From assembly GCF_014705655.1 (NCBI RefSeq), contig NZ_JACXIY010000022.1, positions 50,241-114,240 on the forward strand: a DNA stretch of 64,000 nt, written 5' to 3'. Every line of letters begins with the position of its first letter. Positions within the stretch are counted from its first letter, which is position 1. This document shows positions 16,401 to 25,637 of the stretch, in pieces. The notes under the pieces are model-generated. The model searched no databases. It had not been told where the DNA came from and worked only from the letters and a program-made list of their open reading frames with translations. The position numbers were made by a program, and so were the translations under genes. The stretch is from Paenibacillus arenilitoris (GTDB lineage: Bacteria; Bacillota; Bacilli; Paenibacillales; Paenibacillaceae).

Positions 16401-18854
16401 ATGGTTCGATTGGCCAAAAACGTTTATACGCAAGAGGAGCTCTACTCCATGCAGCCCCAGAAGCGGTACCCCGGGGAGGCGAAGGAAGCGGGCTTCCTGC
16501 TCGGCGGCATCGGCACGGGGAATATTACGTTAAGCTCCCGCGGCGAGCTGAAGGACTGGGAAATTTTCAATCGGCCCGGCAAGGGGGATTTCGTTCATTA
16601 CAGCTTCTTCTCCGTATGGGCGCGGGAGGAGGGCGGCGAGCCTGTGGCCAAGGTGCTGGAATCCCGGTTCGTTCCGCCCTATACGCAGGCTCGCGGCTAC
16701 CATTCGGGAGCCGTCGCCGGACTGCCGCGCATGGAGAAGTCCCGGCTGAAGGGCGAGTATCCGTTCGCCCTCCTCGCGTTCGAGGATTCGCAGCTACCCG
16801 TAACGGTCGAATTGGAAGCGGTTACGCCGTTCATCCCGCTGAATGAGGACGACTCGGGCATCCCGGCCGTCTTGTTCCGTTACAAAGCGGCGAACCGGGG
16901 CGTCAAGCCGGTCCGGGTGACAATCGCGGGATCGTTCGCGAACCTTGCCGGCTTCGAAGGATACGACGTGTTCGAGAACATGAAGTATGCGGAAGCGGGC
17001 GTCAATGAATATCGGCAGGGAAGCGGGCTGCAAGGGATTTATTATTCCGCTCCCCATCTTCCGGCCGACCATCTGCGCAGCGGCAGCATGGCGCTTATAA
17101 CGGGCGCTGCACCGGAGCTCGTTACCCACAAGGCGACCTGGCTGACCGGAGGCTGGTGGGACGGCATTCAGGATTTCTGGGACGATTTCTCGGAAGACGG
17201 GCTGCTGGAGCCGGAATCGGCAACCGACGCGACGGAGAGCGCCTTCGGCCCCCAAGGCAAGCTGCGGGTCGGATCGTTAGGCATTCGCCGCATGCTGCAG
17301 CCCGGCGAAGAGGCGGACTTCGAATTTACGCTCGCCTGGCATTTTCCGAATCGGGTGCGCAGCTGGGACGAAGACGCGCCGGTCCGGGAAGGGGACGCGC
17401 TCGAGCGCAACTACTACGCCAATCTATTCCGCGACGCCTGGGAGGCGGGCGCGTATTTGCTTGAGCATAAAGAAAGGCTGTTGAAGGGAAGCCGCGACTT
17501 CCATCGCGCGCTCTTCACGAGCACGCTGCCCGATTACGTGCTGGACGCGATCGCGAGCAATATTACGGTGCTGCGCAGCCCGACCTGCTTCCGAATCCGG
17601 GACGGCACCTTCCTCGGCTTCGAAGGCTCGCACGACAAGAAGGGCAGCTGCGAAGGGACCTGCACGCATGTATGGAATTACGCCCAGACGCTCGCCTATT
17701 TGTTCCCGAAGCTGGAGCGGAGCGCAAGGATCGTGGAGTTCGAGCTGGAGACCGACGAGCACGGGGAGATGGCTTTCCGGTCGTGGCAAGTGTTCGGCAA
17801 GCCGAAATTCAAGATGCTGCCCGCGACGGACGGCCAGCTGGGCGCGATTATCCGGCTGTACCGCGAGTGGAAGATCAGCGGCGATCACGCGTTTCTGAGA
17901 CGGCTGTGGGACAAGGCGAGCAGAGCGCTCGATTTCGCGTTCGGCCATTGGGATTCCGACGGCGATTTCGTGCTCGACAGCAGGCAGCACAATACGTACG
18001 ATATCGAGTTCTACGGCCCGAGCTCGCTGACGAATTCGATGTTCTACGCCGCGCTGAAGGCGGGGGCGGAGATGGCCGAGTTCATGGGCGACGAAGCGCA
18101 TGCGGCCAAATACCGGAACGCATTCGAGCTCGGAAGCAAGAAGATGGACGCGATGCTGTGGGGCGGGGAATATTACGTCCAATCGCTCGATGACGTCGAT
18201 AAGCATCGCTACCAATACGGCAAGGGCTGCCTGTCCGACCAGCTGTTCGGTCAGATGCTGGCGCATGTCGCCGGACTCGGGTACATTTTGCCCGAAGCGC
18301 ATGTGAAGCAGGCGGTCGCTTCCATCTATAAATACAATTTCAGAACCAATTTCTATGAGGATCAAAATACGCAGCGGACGTATGCCCTGAACGACGAAAA
18401 AGGGCTCGTGCTGTGCTCCTGGCCGGAGGGCGGACGTCCCAAGCTTCCGTTCGTCTACGCGCAGGAAGTATGGTCCGGCATCGAATACCAGGTCGCGGCC
18501 CATCTCATCTACGAAGGCTTCGTGGAGGAAGGGCTGACGATTGCGCGAGCGGTTCGAGAGCGCTACGACGGCTACCGCAGAAATCCATGGGACGAGGTCG
18601 AATGCGGCCATCATTACGCCCGTTCCATGGCCAGCTGGGCGCTGCTGCTCGCGCTGTCCGGGTTCAAGCTCGACATGGGCGAGGGGACGATGAGCTTCCG
18701 GCCGGCGATCAGCGAAGACCGTTTCTCCGCTTTCTGGAGCAACGGGAAGGCATGGGGAATTTACAAGCAGCAAAGGGATCCGGTAACGGGACAGCTTGAG
18801 CGGGAAGTCGAAGTGCTCTACGGCAGCCTGGACGGCGTCCGGGTGAACGGGTAG
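16401..18854 (+). CDS. GH116-type glycosidase (GBA2-like)
   Basis: 817 aa. N-terminal beta domain (about 15-360) with the opening RYPGEAKEAGFLLGGIGTG of the GBA2_N family, followed by an (alpha/alpha)6 catalytic domain (DUF608/GH116). By alignment from memory with human GBA2, the nucleophile is Glu408 in GFEGSHD and the acid/base Asp534 in NTYDIEFYGP. No signal peptide, so it acts in the cytoplasm on an imported beta-glycoside. ATG at 16401 lies right against GGGAGAGG; a TTG at 16410 is better spaced and may be the true start. Its last 37 nt overlap the end of the convergent DUF488 gene. Confidence 0.88.
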   Translation: MVRLAKNVYTQEELYSMQPQKRYPGEAKEAGFLLGGIGTGNITLSSRGELKDWEIFNRPGKGDFVHYSFFSVWAREEGGEPVAKVLESRFVPPYTQARGYHSGAVAGLPRMEKSRLKGEYPFALLAFEDSQLPVTVELEAVTPFIPLNEDDSGIPAVLFRYKAANRGVKPVRVTIAGSFANLAGFEGYDVFENMKYAEAGVNEYRQGSGLQGIYYSAPHLPADHLRSGSMALITGAAPELVTHKATWLTGGWWDGIQDFWDDFSEDGLLEPESATDATESAFGPQGKLRVGSLGIRRMLQPGEEADFEFTLAWHFPNRVRSWDEDAPVREGDALERNYYANLFRDAWEAGAYLLEHKERLLKGSRDFHRALFTSTLPDYVLDAIASNITVLRSPTCFRIRDGTFLGFEGSHDKKGSCEGTCTHVWNYAQTLAYLFPKLERSARIVEFELETDEHGEMAFRSWQVFGKPKFKMLPATDGQLGAIIRLYREWKISGDHAFLRRLWDKASRALDFAFGHWDSDGDFVLDSRQHNTYDIEFYGPSSLTNSMFYAALKAGAEMAEFMGDEAHAAKYRNAFELGSKKMDAMLWGGEYYVQSLDDVDKHRYQYGKGCLSDQLFGQMLAHVAGLGYILPEAHVKQAVASIYKYNFRTNFYEDQNTQRTYALNDEKGLVLCSWPEGGRPKLPFVYAQEVWSGIEYQVAAHLIYEGFVEEGLTIARAVRERYDGYRRNPWDEVECGHHYARSMASWALLLALSGFKLDMGEGTMSFRPAISEDRFSAFWSNGKAWGIYKQQRDPVTGQLEREVEVLYGSLDGVRVNG

Positions 18855-19234
18855 AACCCGTTGCCGCTGCCCTTCTCCAAATATCGCTTCAGTACGAGGG
18901 CATGGTTGCAATGTCCGTCCTTCGCCCCGTACAGCAAGGTGACGACCTGCTCCTCGGCCCAAGCGCGCAGCCGGTCCAGAAACGGCTCTACGGCGGCATC
19001 CGCCAGCTCGGCCTCATAGCGCCGGGCGAATTCCTCCAGCCTTGCGGGCTCGTGTCCGAACCAGGTTCTTAGCTCCGGGCTGGGCGTGACCTCTTTCATC
19101 CAGACCGTCAGCCGCGCCCTTTCTTTCGTCATGCCGCGCGGCCACAGCCGGTCAACGAGTACGCGCAGGCCGTCTTCGGGCTCGGCGGGCTCATAAATGC
19201 GTTTGATTTGAATGCCGTTTCGGATCTTATCCAT
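18818..19234 (-). CDS. DUF488 family protein (YeaO-like)
   Basis: 138 aa from the ATG at 19234. Core features of the family are present: IKRIYEPAEPEDGLRVLVDR followed by LWPRGM near the start, and VVTLLYGAKDGHCNHALVLK near the end. Function unknown. The C-terminus runs about 12 residues past the usual end and the gene overlaps the 3' end of the convergent glycosidase gene by 37 nt. Transcribed away from the trpS leader. Confidence 0.85.
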   Translation of the reverse strand: MDKIRNGIQIKRIYEPAEPEDGLRVLVDRLWPRGMTKERARLTVWMKEVTPSPELRTWFGHEPARLEEFARRYEAELADAAVEPFLDRLRAWAEEQVVTLLYGAKDGHCNHALVLKRYLEKGSGNGFYPFTRTPSRLP

Positions 19235-19294
19235 GGCGCAGTCTTCTTTCTCGTTTGTTTGCGGTTCACCCACATTATACAGGAAATAAGCGTA

Positions 19295-19323
19295 TTGACC
19301 GCAATGAAAAGGTATAGTAAGAT
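19295..19323 (+). promoter_or_regulatory. Sigma-A promoter of trpS leader
   Basis: TTGACC at 19295-19300, exact 17-nt spacer, TAAGAT at 19318-19323, ending about 12 nt before the first T-box leader element. Good position and spacing. Confidence 0.65.
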
Positions 19324-19332
19324 TTGTCACAT

Positions 19333-19649
19333 ATTCGAAACAACGCGGAAGAAGGGTAAGTAGGCATGCGAGGGTGGACCTGCAGAGAGCCGGTGGTAGC
19401 TGCGAACCGGCGTCCGGCGCATGACCGAATGGACTTCGGAGTTGCTTGGCCGAACCGCCGATCCGGCGCAGTAGGCGAATGCCGGGTATCCCGCCGTTAT
19501 CAAGGGAGCGGTATCGAGATCGGGACGGCTTGCCGGATCTCCGCACCGTTTGGAGACAATCGGATTGCCCAAGCTTCATGCCCCGGCGGAACGGTTATTT
19601 AAGGTGGTACCACGACAACTTCGTCCTTATTGGACGGAGTTTTTTTATT
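19333..19649 (+). ncRNA. T-box leader, Trp (TGG) specifier
   Basis: Has GAAGAAGGGTAAGTA near 19349, AGAGAGC near 19384, GGTGGTAGC near 19392, the specifier region ACCGAATGGAC at 19424-19434 with TGG at 19430-19432, the T-box core AGGTGGTACCACG at about 19602-19614, and a terminator AACTTCGTCC (19617-19626) / GGACGGAGTT (19632-19641) with a T run. The Trp codon agrees with the TrpRS gene that follows. Specifier placed by eye. Confidence 0.92.
19617..19649 (+). terminator. T-box attenuator terminator of trpS
   Basis: Ten-base stem with one mismatch (AACTTCGTCC / GGACGGAGTT), 5-nt loop, followed by eight T. It is the off-state of the Trp T-box. Confidence 0.85.
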
Positions 19650-19735
19650 TTTTAAGGGGGTGATGGCCATGGATGACGGCTGGTGGCGATGGCGGCGACG
19701 GCCCAATGTTCAACCAAATCTGAGGAGGATGTTCC

Positions 19736-20728
19736 ATGTTGCAAGAACGGGTTCTGACGGGAGACCGGGTTACCGGAAAGCTGCACCTCGGCCATTACGC
19801 CGGCAGCTTGAAAAACCGGGTGGCGCTGCAGGAGCAATACGATACGTTCATTTTGCTCGCGGACGTGCAGGCGCTTACCACGCATTTTGACAGACCGGAT
19901 GTCATCCCGCGCCATTTGCGCGAAATTACGCTTGATTATTTGTCCGCGGGGATCGACCCGGAGCGGGCGACGATTTTCGTACAGTCCATGGTGCCCGAAA
20001 TCGCGGAGTTGACGGTGTTTTTCTCGATGTTCGTCACGGTGAACGCGCTGCGGCACAACCCGACGGTCAAGGCGGAATCGAAATCAGCGGGCCTCGGCGA
20101 TATGTATTACGGTTTTCTGGGCTATCCGGTCAGCCAGGCGGCCGATATTGCGTTTTGCAAGGCGACGATCGTTCCGGTCGGCGACGACCAGCTGCCGCAC
20201 TTAGAACTGGCCCGCAAAATCGTGCGCCGCTTCAACGAGCTGTATAAGCCCGTGCTCGTGGAGCCGCGGCCGCTCGTCGGCGATATGCCGAGGCTGGTCG
20301 GAACGGACGGCAGCGCGAAGATGAGCAAAAGCCTCGGCAACGCGATCGAGCTGGATTCGACGGCCGAGGAGATCGCCTACAAAATAAGACGGGCGAAGAC
20401 CGACCCCGCGCGCGTGCATAAAAATGATCCGGGGCATCCGGATATTTGCCCGATCTACGCGTACCACCAGGCGTTTCGTCCCGGGGAATCCGCCGAGATC
20501 CGCGAAGGCTGCGAGAAGGGGACGCTGGGCTGCTCGGCGTGCAAGCAGCTGATCGCGGGGGCCCTGGAGCGGCTGCTCGAGCCGATGCGGGAACGGCGCG
20601 CTACCTATGCGGCGAGGCCGAAGGACGTCGATGACCTTTTAATGGCCGGGACTCTGCGCGCCCGCGCCGTCGCCGGGGAGACGATGAAGGAAGTCCGCGA
20701 GGCGATGTGCCTGGACTATTTTGGGTGA
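19736..20728 (+). CDS. trpS: Tryptophanyl-tRNA synthetase, second bacterial type
   Basis: 330 aa. HIGH-type motif GKLHLGHYAGSL at residues 14-25 and KMSKSLGN near residue 200. The opening LTGDRVTGKLHLGHYAGSLK matches the streptococcal-type TrpRS rather than the Bacillus subtilis form, which opens with a GIQPSG-type motif. ATG at 19736 follows GAGGA. It is controlled by the Trp T-box leader, so it should be induced by uncharged tRNA-Trp. A second, housekeeping TrpRS elsewhere in the genome is possible; TrpRS of this branch have been linked to indolmycin resistance in other bacteria. Confidence 0.93.
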   Translation: MLQERVLTGDRVTGKLHLGHYAGSLKNRVALQEQYDTFILLADVQALTTHFDRPDVIPRHLREITLDYLSAGIDPERATIFVQSMVPEIAELTVFFSMFVTVNALRHNPTVKAESKSAGLGDMYYGFLGYPVSQAADIAFCKATIVPVGDDQLPHLELARKIVRRFNELYKPVLVEPRPLVGDMPRLVGTDGSAKMSKSLGNAIELDSTAEEIAYKIRRAKTDPARVHKNDPGHPDICPIYAYHQAFRPGESAEIREGCEKGTLGCSACKQLIAGALERLLEPMRERRATYAARPKDVDDLLMAGTLRARAVAGETMKEVREAMCLDYFG

Positions 20729-20811
20729 AAAAGGAGGGTTGCCCGAGAGGCAGCCCCAGCCCCTGCTGCCGACGATGATCGCGCCAACTGGCCGTCTGCG
20801 GACGAGTTTAA

Positions 20812-20834
20812 GAAATCAGATCTAAAAATTAGAT
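20812..20834. repeat. Short TAGATC palindromic motif
   Basis: AAATCAGATCTAAAAATTAGAT; its reverse complement (ATCTAATTTTTAGATCTGATTT) is closely similar to 31846-31870 and 31899-31922. Lies between convergent trpS and the ferredoxin-MBL gene. Confidence 0.45.
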
Positions 20835-20934
20835 GTCGGTGATGAAGGAGCTTATCGCGATAGGGGAGCCGGTCCGACTGGTCAGGCCGTTTCAGACGCC
20901 GGATGAAGGAAGGCAGGGGGAGACTCTCGGGAGG

Positions 20935-21816
20935 TTAGGGAGTCTCCTTCATTTTGTTCAGCAACCGCTCCACCTCTTGCTTCATGGCATCGGGCTCCAG
21001 CCGAACCCGGTCTCCATGTCGAGGGAGCACCCATTCGAAAGGCTCCCGCGCAAGCCGCTCCATCGATTTCACCAGCTCGGACCAGGAATAAAAACAGTAT
21101 TCGCGATTGACGCCGAGTCTTTGCTGGCTTCGGTCCCAAAACAGGTGGTCCCCCGAGAACAAATATTTCCCTTTATAAAGAAGCACCGCGTGTCCCTTGG
21201 AGTGTCCCGGCACAACAATGATCTTGAGGTCGGGGGCAATATCTACCGGACCCGCGCCTTCGATCGCATGCTCGGCGGCCAGCGTTTGCCCATCGCCCGT
21301 TCGCTCGTCGATATGAACGACGCGCTTCGCTCCGAAATGCTTCGCGTACAGCTCGGCGTCGGCGTATTCGTCATCGTCGTTGTGTGTGAGAAATAATGAG
21401 TCTACCCCGCCAAGCGCGGCGAGCTTCTTGGCAAGCGCCGGAACGAACCGCGGGGAATCGATGAGCCAGTTGCCCTCGGGACGCTCGATGAAATAGCTGC
21501 TGCCTCCGTACGATTTAGCCGAAGTAAACCCGCAATAGTAAACATTGTCCGCGATCGCTAGCGGAAAGTCCGCCATCGCTTGGCCGATCCCGCTCTTCTC
21601 GCTGCAGCCGATGGCCGCGGTCGGGCACGCGAGCAAGGCTTGGTAGGACCGGTGCGAGTCCTCCTGCAGGACAGGCTGGCTGGTCACAGCCGAATAACCG
21701 TCTATGGCCGAGAACACGTTCGGCGCGATTTGCCGGCAGCTGTCGCAATCGATACACGCGGATGTAACAAAAAAATTACCCTCGACATTTGCGTTTAATC
21801 GAATCCTTTCACTCAA
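20935..21816 (-). CDS. Ferredoxin domain fused to metallo-beta-lactamase fold
   Basis: 293 aa from a TTG at 21816, chosen because GGGAGG lies 8 nt upstream. N-terminal ferredoxin part: CIDCDSC (about residues 20-26) and ACPTAAIG (about 63-70) supply four cysteines for an iron-sulfur cluster. C-terminal MBL-fold part (about 85-290): the metal motif reads THNDDDE where HxHxDH is canonical, followed by PGHSKGHAV and SGDHLFW. The His-x-Asp-Asp variant is, as I recall, seen in cyanobacterial and plant relatives. Reaction unknown; hydrolase or redox-linked hydrolase by fold only. Confidence 0.87.
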   Translation of the reverse strand: MSERIRLNANVEGNFFVTSACIDCDSCRQIAPNVFSAIDGYSAVTSQPVLQEDSHRSYQALLACPTAAIGCSEKSGIGQAMADFPLAIADNVYYCGFTSAKSYGGSSYFIERPEGNWLIDSPRFVPALAKKLAALGGVDSLFLTHNDDDEYADAELYAKHFGAKRVVHIDERTGDGQTLAAEHAIEGAGPVDIAPDLKIIVVPGHSKGHAVLLYKGKYLFSGDHLFWDRSQQRLGVNREYCFYSWSELVKSMERLAREPFEWVLPRHGDRVRLEPDAMKQEVERLLNKMKETP

Positions 21817-21902
21817 TCGATTCGCCTCCCGTCAGTATTGGTTCATCTAAAAAAAGAATAACGGAGAATTACTGACAGCAGTATGGCAGTTATATAGATT
21901 GA

Positions 21903-22034
21903 ATTCGTACAACTTGGGTCGCTGGAAAATCTGCAGGCGTGTTCGAGGGCGAAGGCCATGTGTCGGTCATTCCGCCGCTGATCAGCGGCATGCTGCGGTT
22001 CATGGCGGAGGGGGAGGAGGAGCGGCCGAAATAG
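21903..22034 (+). pseudogene. Remnant of an alpha/beta hydrolase C-terminus
   Basis: 43 codons open to a TAG at 22032-22034 with no start. The translation contains VFEGEGHVSVIPPLISGMLR followed by FMAEGEEERPK, which resembles the last helix region of alpha/beta hydrolases where the catalytic His sits in a G-H motif. Nothing upstream on this strand continues the domain (a stop lies directly before it). Probably a decayed gene end; a chance resemblance is possible. Confidence 0.4.
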
Positions 22035-22063
22035 CGTCGAATAGGAGATTGAGCAGCGCGAAT

Positions 22064-22145
22064 GGTACCGTTTAAACTCAATATTGAAACGAAATAGGGC
22101 GTGAGCGAGATATAGAGCGATTTAGTTTCATTTTTCAAAATGAGA
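22064..22145. repeat. ATTGAAA palindromes, shared with 32 kb island
   Basis: GGTACCGTTTAAACTCAATATTGAAACGAA at 22064-22093 (given here in two parts: GGTACCGTTTAA then ACTCAATATTGAAACGAA) is nearly the same as 32117-32146. A second copy, TTTAGTTTCATTTTTCAAAATGAG, is at 22122-22145. Confidence 0.6.
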
Positions 22146-22185
22146 ATCGCCATCTCGCAGCTAAGCGTCGTTGAAGCCAAACAGA

Positions 22186-22223
22186 GCTGCCTCTTCGGTC
22201 GTTTCACGACCAGCTGAGACAGC
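22186..22223 (-). terminator. Hairpin after aldo/keto reductase
   Basis: On the minus strand GCTGTCTC..GGTCG-N5-CGACC..GAGGCAGC followed by TCTGTTT. It starts 12 nt after the reductase stop and is similar in sequence to the hairpin at 32306-32343, another minus-strand gene end. Confidence 0.65.
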
Positions 22224-22234
22224 CCATTATGATA

Positions 22235-23209
22235 TTACTCTTGAAGCGCTTCCGCGACGAACCGGACGTCCTCCGCGCTTAGCGGACGTCCCGCGCCCGA
22301 AGCGTTCGACTCGACCTGTCTGGCGTTCTTGAAACCCGGAATGACGCAGGCGTTCGCCGACTTCGCGAGCGGGTATTGGATCGCCACGCGAACGAGGTCC
22401 TGTACGTCCGCGCCGAAGCGCTCCTTGACCGGCTGAAGCTTGCGGCGGATGTCCAGCAGACGCTCCCTCGTGTAGGCCTGGTTGCTCGCCCTTACGTCCC
22501 CTTCGCCGAACCGCGGCGGGTTCTCGGGGTCGAACTTGTCGAGCAGCAGCCCTTGCGCGAGCGGCCCGAACAGCACCAAGCCGAGGTTCTGCTCGCCGGC
22601 CCAGCGGAACAGATCCGTCTCCGGCCGGTCGAATAAATTGCCGAACGCGTTGTAATGGAACTGCAGCACGTCCGGGCGCGTAACGGGGCATACCCGCATG
22701 AAATCGGCGTAGCTGTATGCGGATTGGCCGATCACGCGCACCTTGCCTTCCTTCTGCAGCTGTCGCACCGTGTCCGCCGCTTCTTCGAGATACCGGTCGT
22801 CCGGACCGAAGTTCGCGTTGTGGAAATAATAGAGGTCGACGTAGTCCGTGCCCAGATTCATGAGCGACTGTTCCAGCTGGTGCCGGATATGGATCGGCTG
22901 CATGGCGTTAGGCGCCGTGCCCCGGAACCAGCCGACCTTGGTGGCGATGATCATCTTGTCGCGCGGAACTTCCCGCAGAAATTCGCCGATGACCCGCTCG
23001 GAGTGGCCGTCGCCGTATACGTCGGCCGTGTCCAAATGATTGATGCCGAGCTCGTAAGCCCGGCGAAGGCCCTCAAGAGAAGCGCCGTCATCGTTGCCCG
23101 ACCAGCCGACGGCTTCCCCGTCTCTCCAGGAAGGGCCGCCGATGGCCCAGCACCCCAAGCTAACTTCGCTGACCTTTAAGCCGGATCGTCCCAATACGCG
23201 GTATTCCAT
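22235..23209 (-). CDS. Aldo/keto reductase
   Basis: 324 aa from the ATG at 23209; an in-frame ATG at 23218 abuts the GGAAGG ribosome binding site and is less likely. Family features: LGCWAIGG near the N-terminus, catalytic Asp/Tyr region DTADVYGDGHSE (about residues 55-66), Lys in IIATKVGW (about 89-96) and the YYFHNANF segment carrying the active-site His. NADPH-dependent reduction of an aldehyde or sugar; the substrate cannot be told. Monocistronic, followed by its own hairpin. Confidence 0.9.
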   Translation of the reverse strand: MEYRVLGRSGLKVSEVSLGCWAIGGPSWRDGEAVGWSGNDDGASLEGLRRAYELGINHLDTADVYGDGHSERVIGEFLREVPRDKMIIATKVGWFRGTAPNAMQPIHIRHQLEQSLMNLGTDYVDLYYFHNANFGPDDRYLEEAADTVRQLQKEGKVRVIGQSAYSYADFMRVCPVTRPDVLQFHYNAFGNLFDRPETDLFRWAGEQNLGLVLFGPLAQGLLLDKFDPENPPRFGEGDVRASNQAYTRERLLDIRRKLQPVKERFGADVQDLVRVAIQYPLAKSANACVIPGFKNARQVESNASGAGRPLSAEDVRFVAEALQE

Positions 23210-23218
23210 TGTTATCAT

Positions 23219-23530
23219 CCTTCCGCATTTCGTCTTTAAAAAAAGCTAAGCAGGAGCATGTACAAGACGAATTATACGGCAAATTCGGCATGCGCAGTAG
23301 GCCGAAATTTTCCCGGCCCGATTGTGAGCATATCGAACCAGGTCGGGATAAGGACAGCCGGTGAAAAATACAAGGAGCACTGGATTTAATGGGAAAATCT
23401 ATCGCATTTTTGATTGTCGATCCTAGCGCTTTCGGCTTCCTGCATGCAGCTTGAGATCTATTTTTTGTCGTGCAAAAGGATGATTTTCGTGTAGAAAAAG
23501 CTCGAATTAACAAGAAAACCACTATATTTG
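23219..23530. other. Intergenic region, about 310 nt, no gene
   Basis: No credible open frame. AT-rich with several related A/T-flanked CGTG(C/T)A motifs: TTTTTTGTCGTGCAAAA near 23460-23476 and GATTTTCGTGTAGAAAAA near 23482-23499. These look like degenerate short palindromes of the kind clustered elsewhere in this window. Confidence 0.4.
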
Positions 23531-23566
23531 TTAATACTTGACAGTATATTAATCTAGTATTAAGAT
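23531..23566 (+). promoter_or_regulatory. Promoter and inverted-repeat operator of peptide ABC operon
   Basis: TTGACA at 23538-23543, exactly 17 nt, then TAAGAT at 23561-23566. An 8-nt inverted repeat TTAATACT (23531-23538) / AGTATTAA (23556-23563) brackets the -35 and -10, with a third AGTAT half-site between them. This suggests a repressor site overlapping the promoter; the regulator is unknown. Confidence 0.7.
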
Positions 23567-23692
23567 ATGGCATAAGTTAAATCGAACCGTAAAGGCCGTT
23601 TCCAGCCGGAAATGAAGGCTTCGTTCCATTAATAGTTTTCAGAATTTTTGGATAATTAAACCTATTACTCTCTAATGGTTAGGAGGATTCAA

Positions 23693-24695
23693 TTGAATGA
23701 GGAGCTGCTGCGAATCGATAGACTGACGACCTCCTTCCGCATAGCCGACGATTATTACGCGGCCGTGGACGAGGTGACGCTGAGCGTGGGAACGAACGAA
23801 ATCGTGGCGATCGTAGGAGAGTCGGGCTCGGGCAAGAGCGCGCTGGCGTATTCGATCATGGGTCTGCATACGAGGGCGAGAATCGAAGGGAGCATCTACT
23901 ATAAAGGACAAGATATCGCCAGCCTTCCCTTATCCAAGCTGAACAAGCTGAGGGGCAAGGAAATCGGCATGATCTTTCAGGATCCGCAATCGGCGTTGAA
24001 TCCGCTAATGACGGTCGGGGATCAGATCGAGGAAGTGCTTCTCCTTCACCGGCCGGAGCTCGCGAGGAAGGAGAGACGCCGGCGGGTGATCGAGCTGCTC
24101 ACGAAGGTCGGCATCCCGCGGCCGGAGCATGCGACCGGGCTGTTCCCCCATGAATTGTCCGGCGGGATGAGGCAGCGGGTCGTCATCGCGATCGCGGTCG
24201 CGAACGAGCCGAAGCTGCTCATTGCCGACGAGCCGACCACGGCGCTGGACGTTACGATTCAGCTGCAAATTCTGGACTTGATCCGGAAGCTGAAGAACGA
24301 ATCGGGCGCCGGCATCATCCTCATTACGCACGATCTAGGCGTCGTTGCCGAAATGGCGGACCGCGTGGCGGTTATGTATGCCGGGCAGATCGTGGAGATC
24401 GCCGATATTTACACGCTGCTGGCCGGTGCCCGTCATCCGTACACGCGGTCGCTGCTGCAGTCCATACCGGCAGCCGGCGAAGCGCAGTCGAGGCTGCACG
24501 TCATTCAAGGGATCGTGCCCTCCCTGCAGCACCTTCCGCGCGAGGGCTGCCGCTTCCGCTCCAGAATTCCGTGGATCGACGAGTCCGCGCACGAGGCGGA
24601 GCCCAAGCTGCACGAGGTCGCGCCGGGGCATTTCGTGAGATGCACGTGCCACAGCGATTTTCACTTCCCCGTTCACAAGGAGGACGATCGCCATC

Positions 24696-24709
<14 letters not shown>
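23693..24709 (+). CDS. Peptide ABC transporter ATPase (OppD/AppD type)
   Basis: 338 aa from a TTG at 23693, 6 nt after AGGAGG; the nearby ATG is out of frame. Walker A GESGSGKS (about residues 40-47), signature LSGGMRQRV (about 150), Walker B LLIADEPTTALD. C-terminal oligopeptide-transporter extension (EGCRFRSRIP..CTC) keeps only part of the usual cysteine set. Energises import of oligopeptides with the OppF-type partner, which overlaps it by 14 nt. First gene of a D-F-B-C-A operon. Confidence 0.92.
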
Positions 24710-25622
<913 letters not shown>

Positions 25623-25637
25623 GAGAGGTTGAGGACG

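Noticed and set aside
20833..21396. Plus-strand frame of 187 codons
   Set aside because: Lies opposite the well-supported ferredoxin-MBL gene and has no family features.
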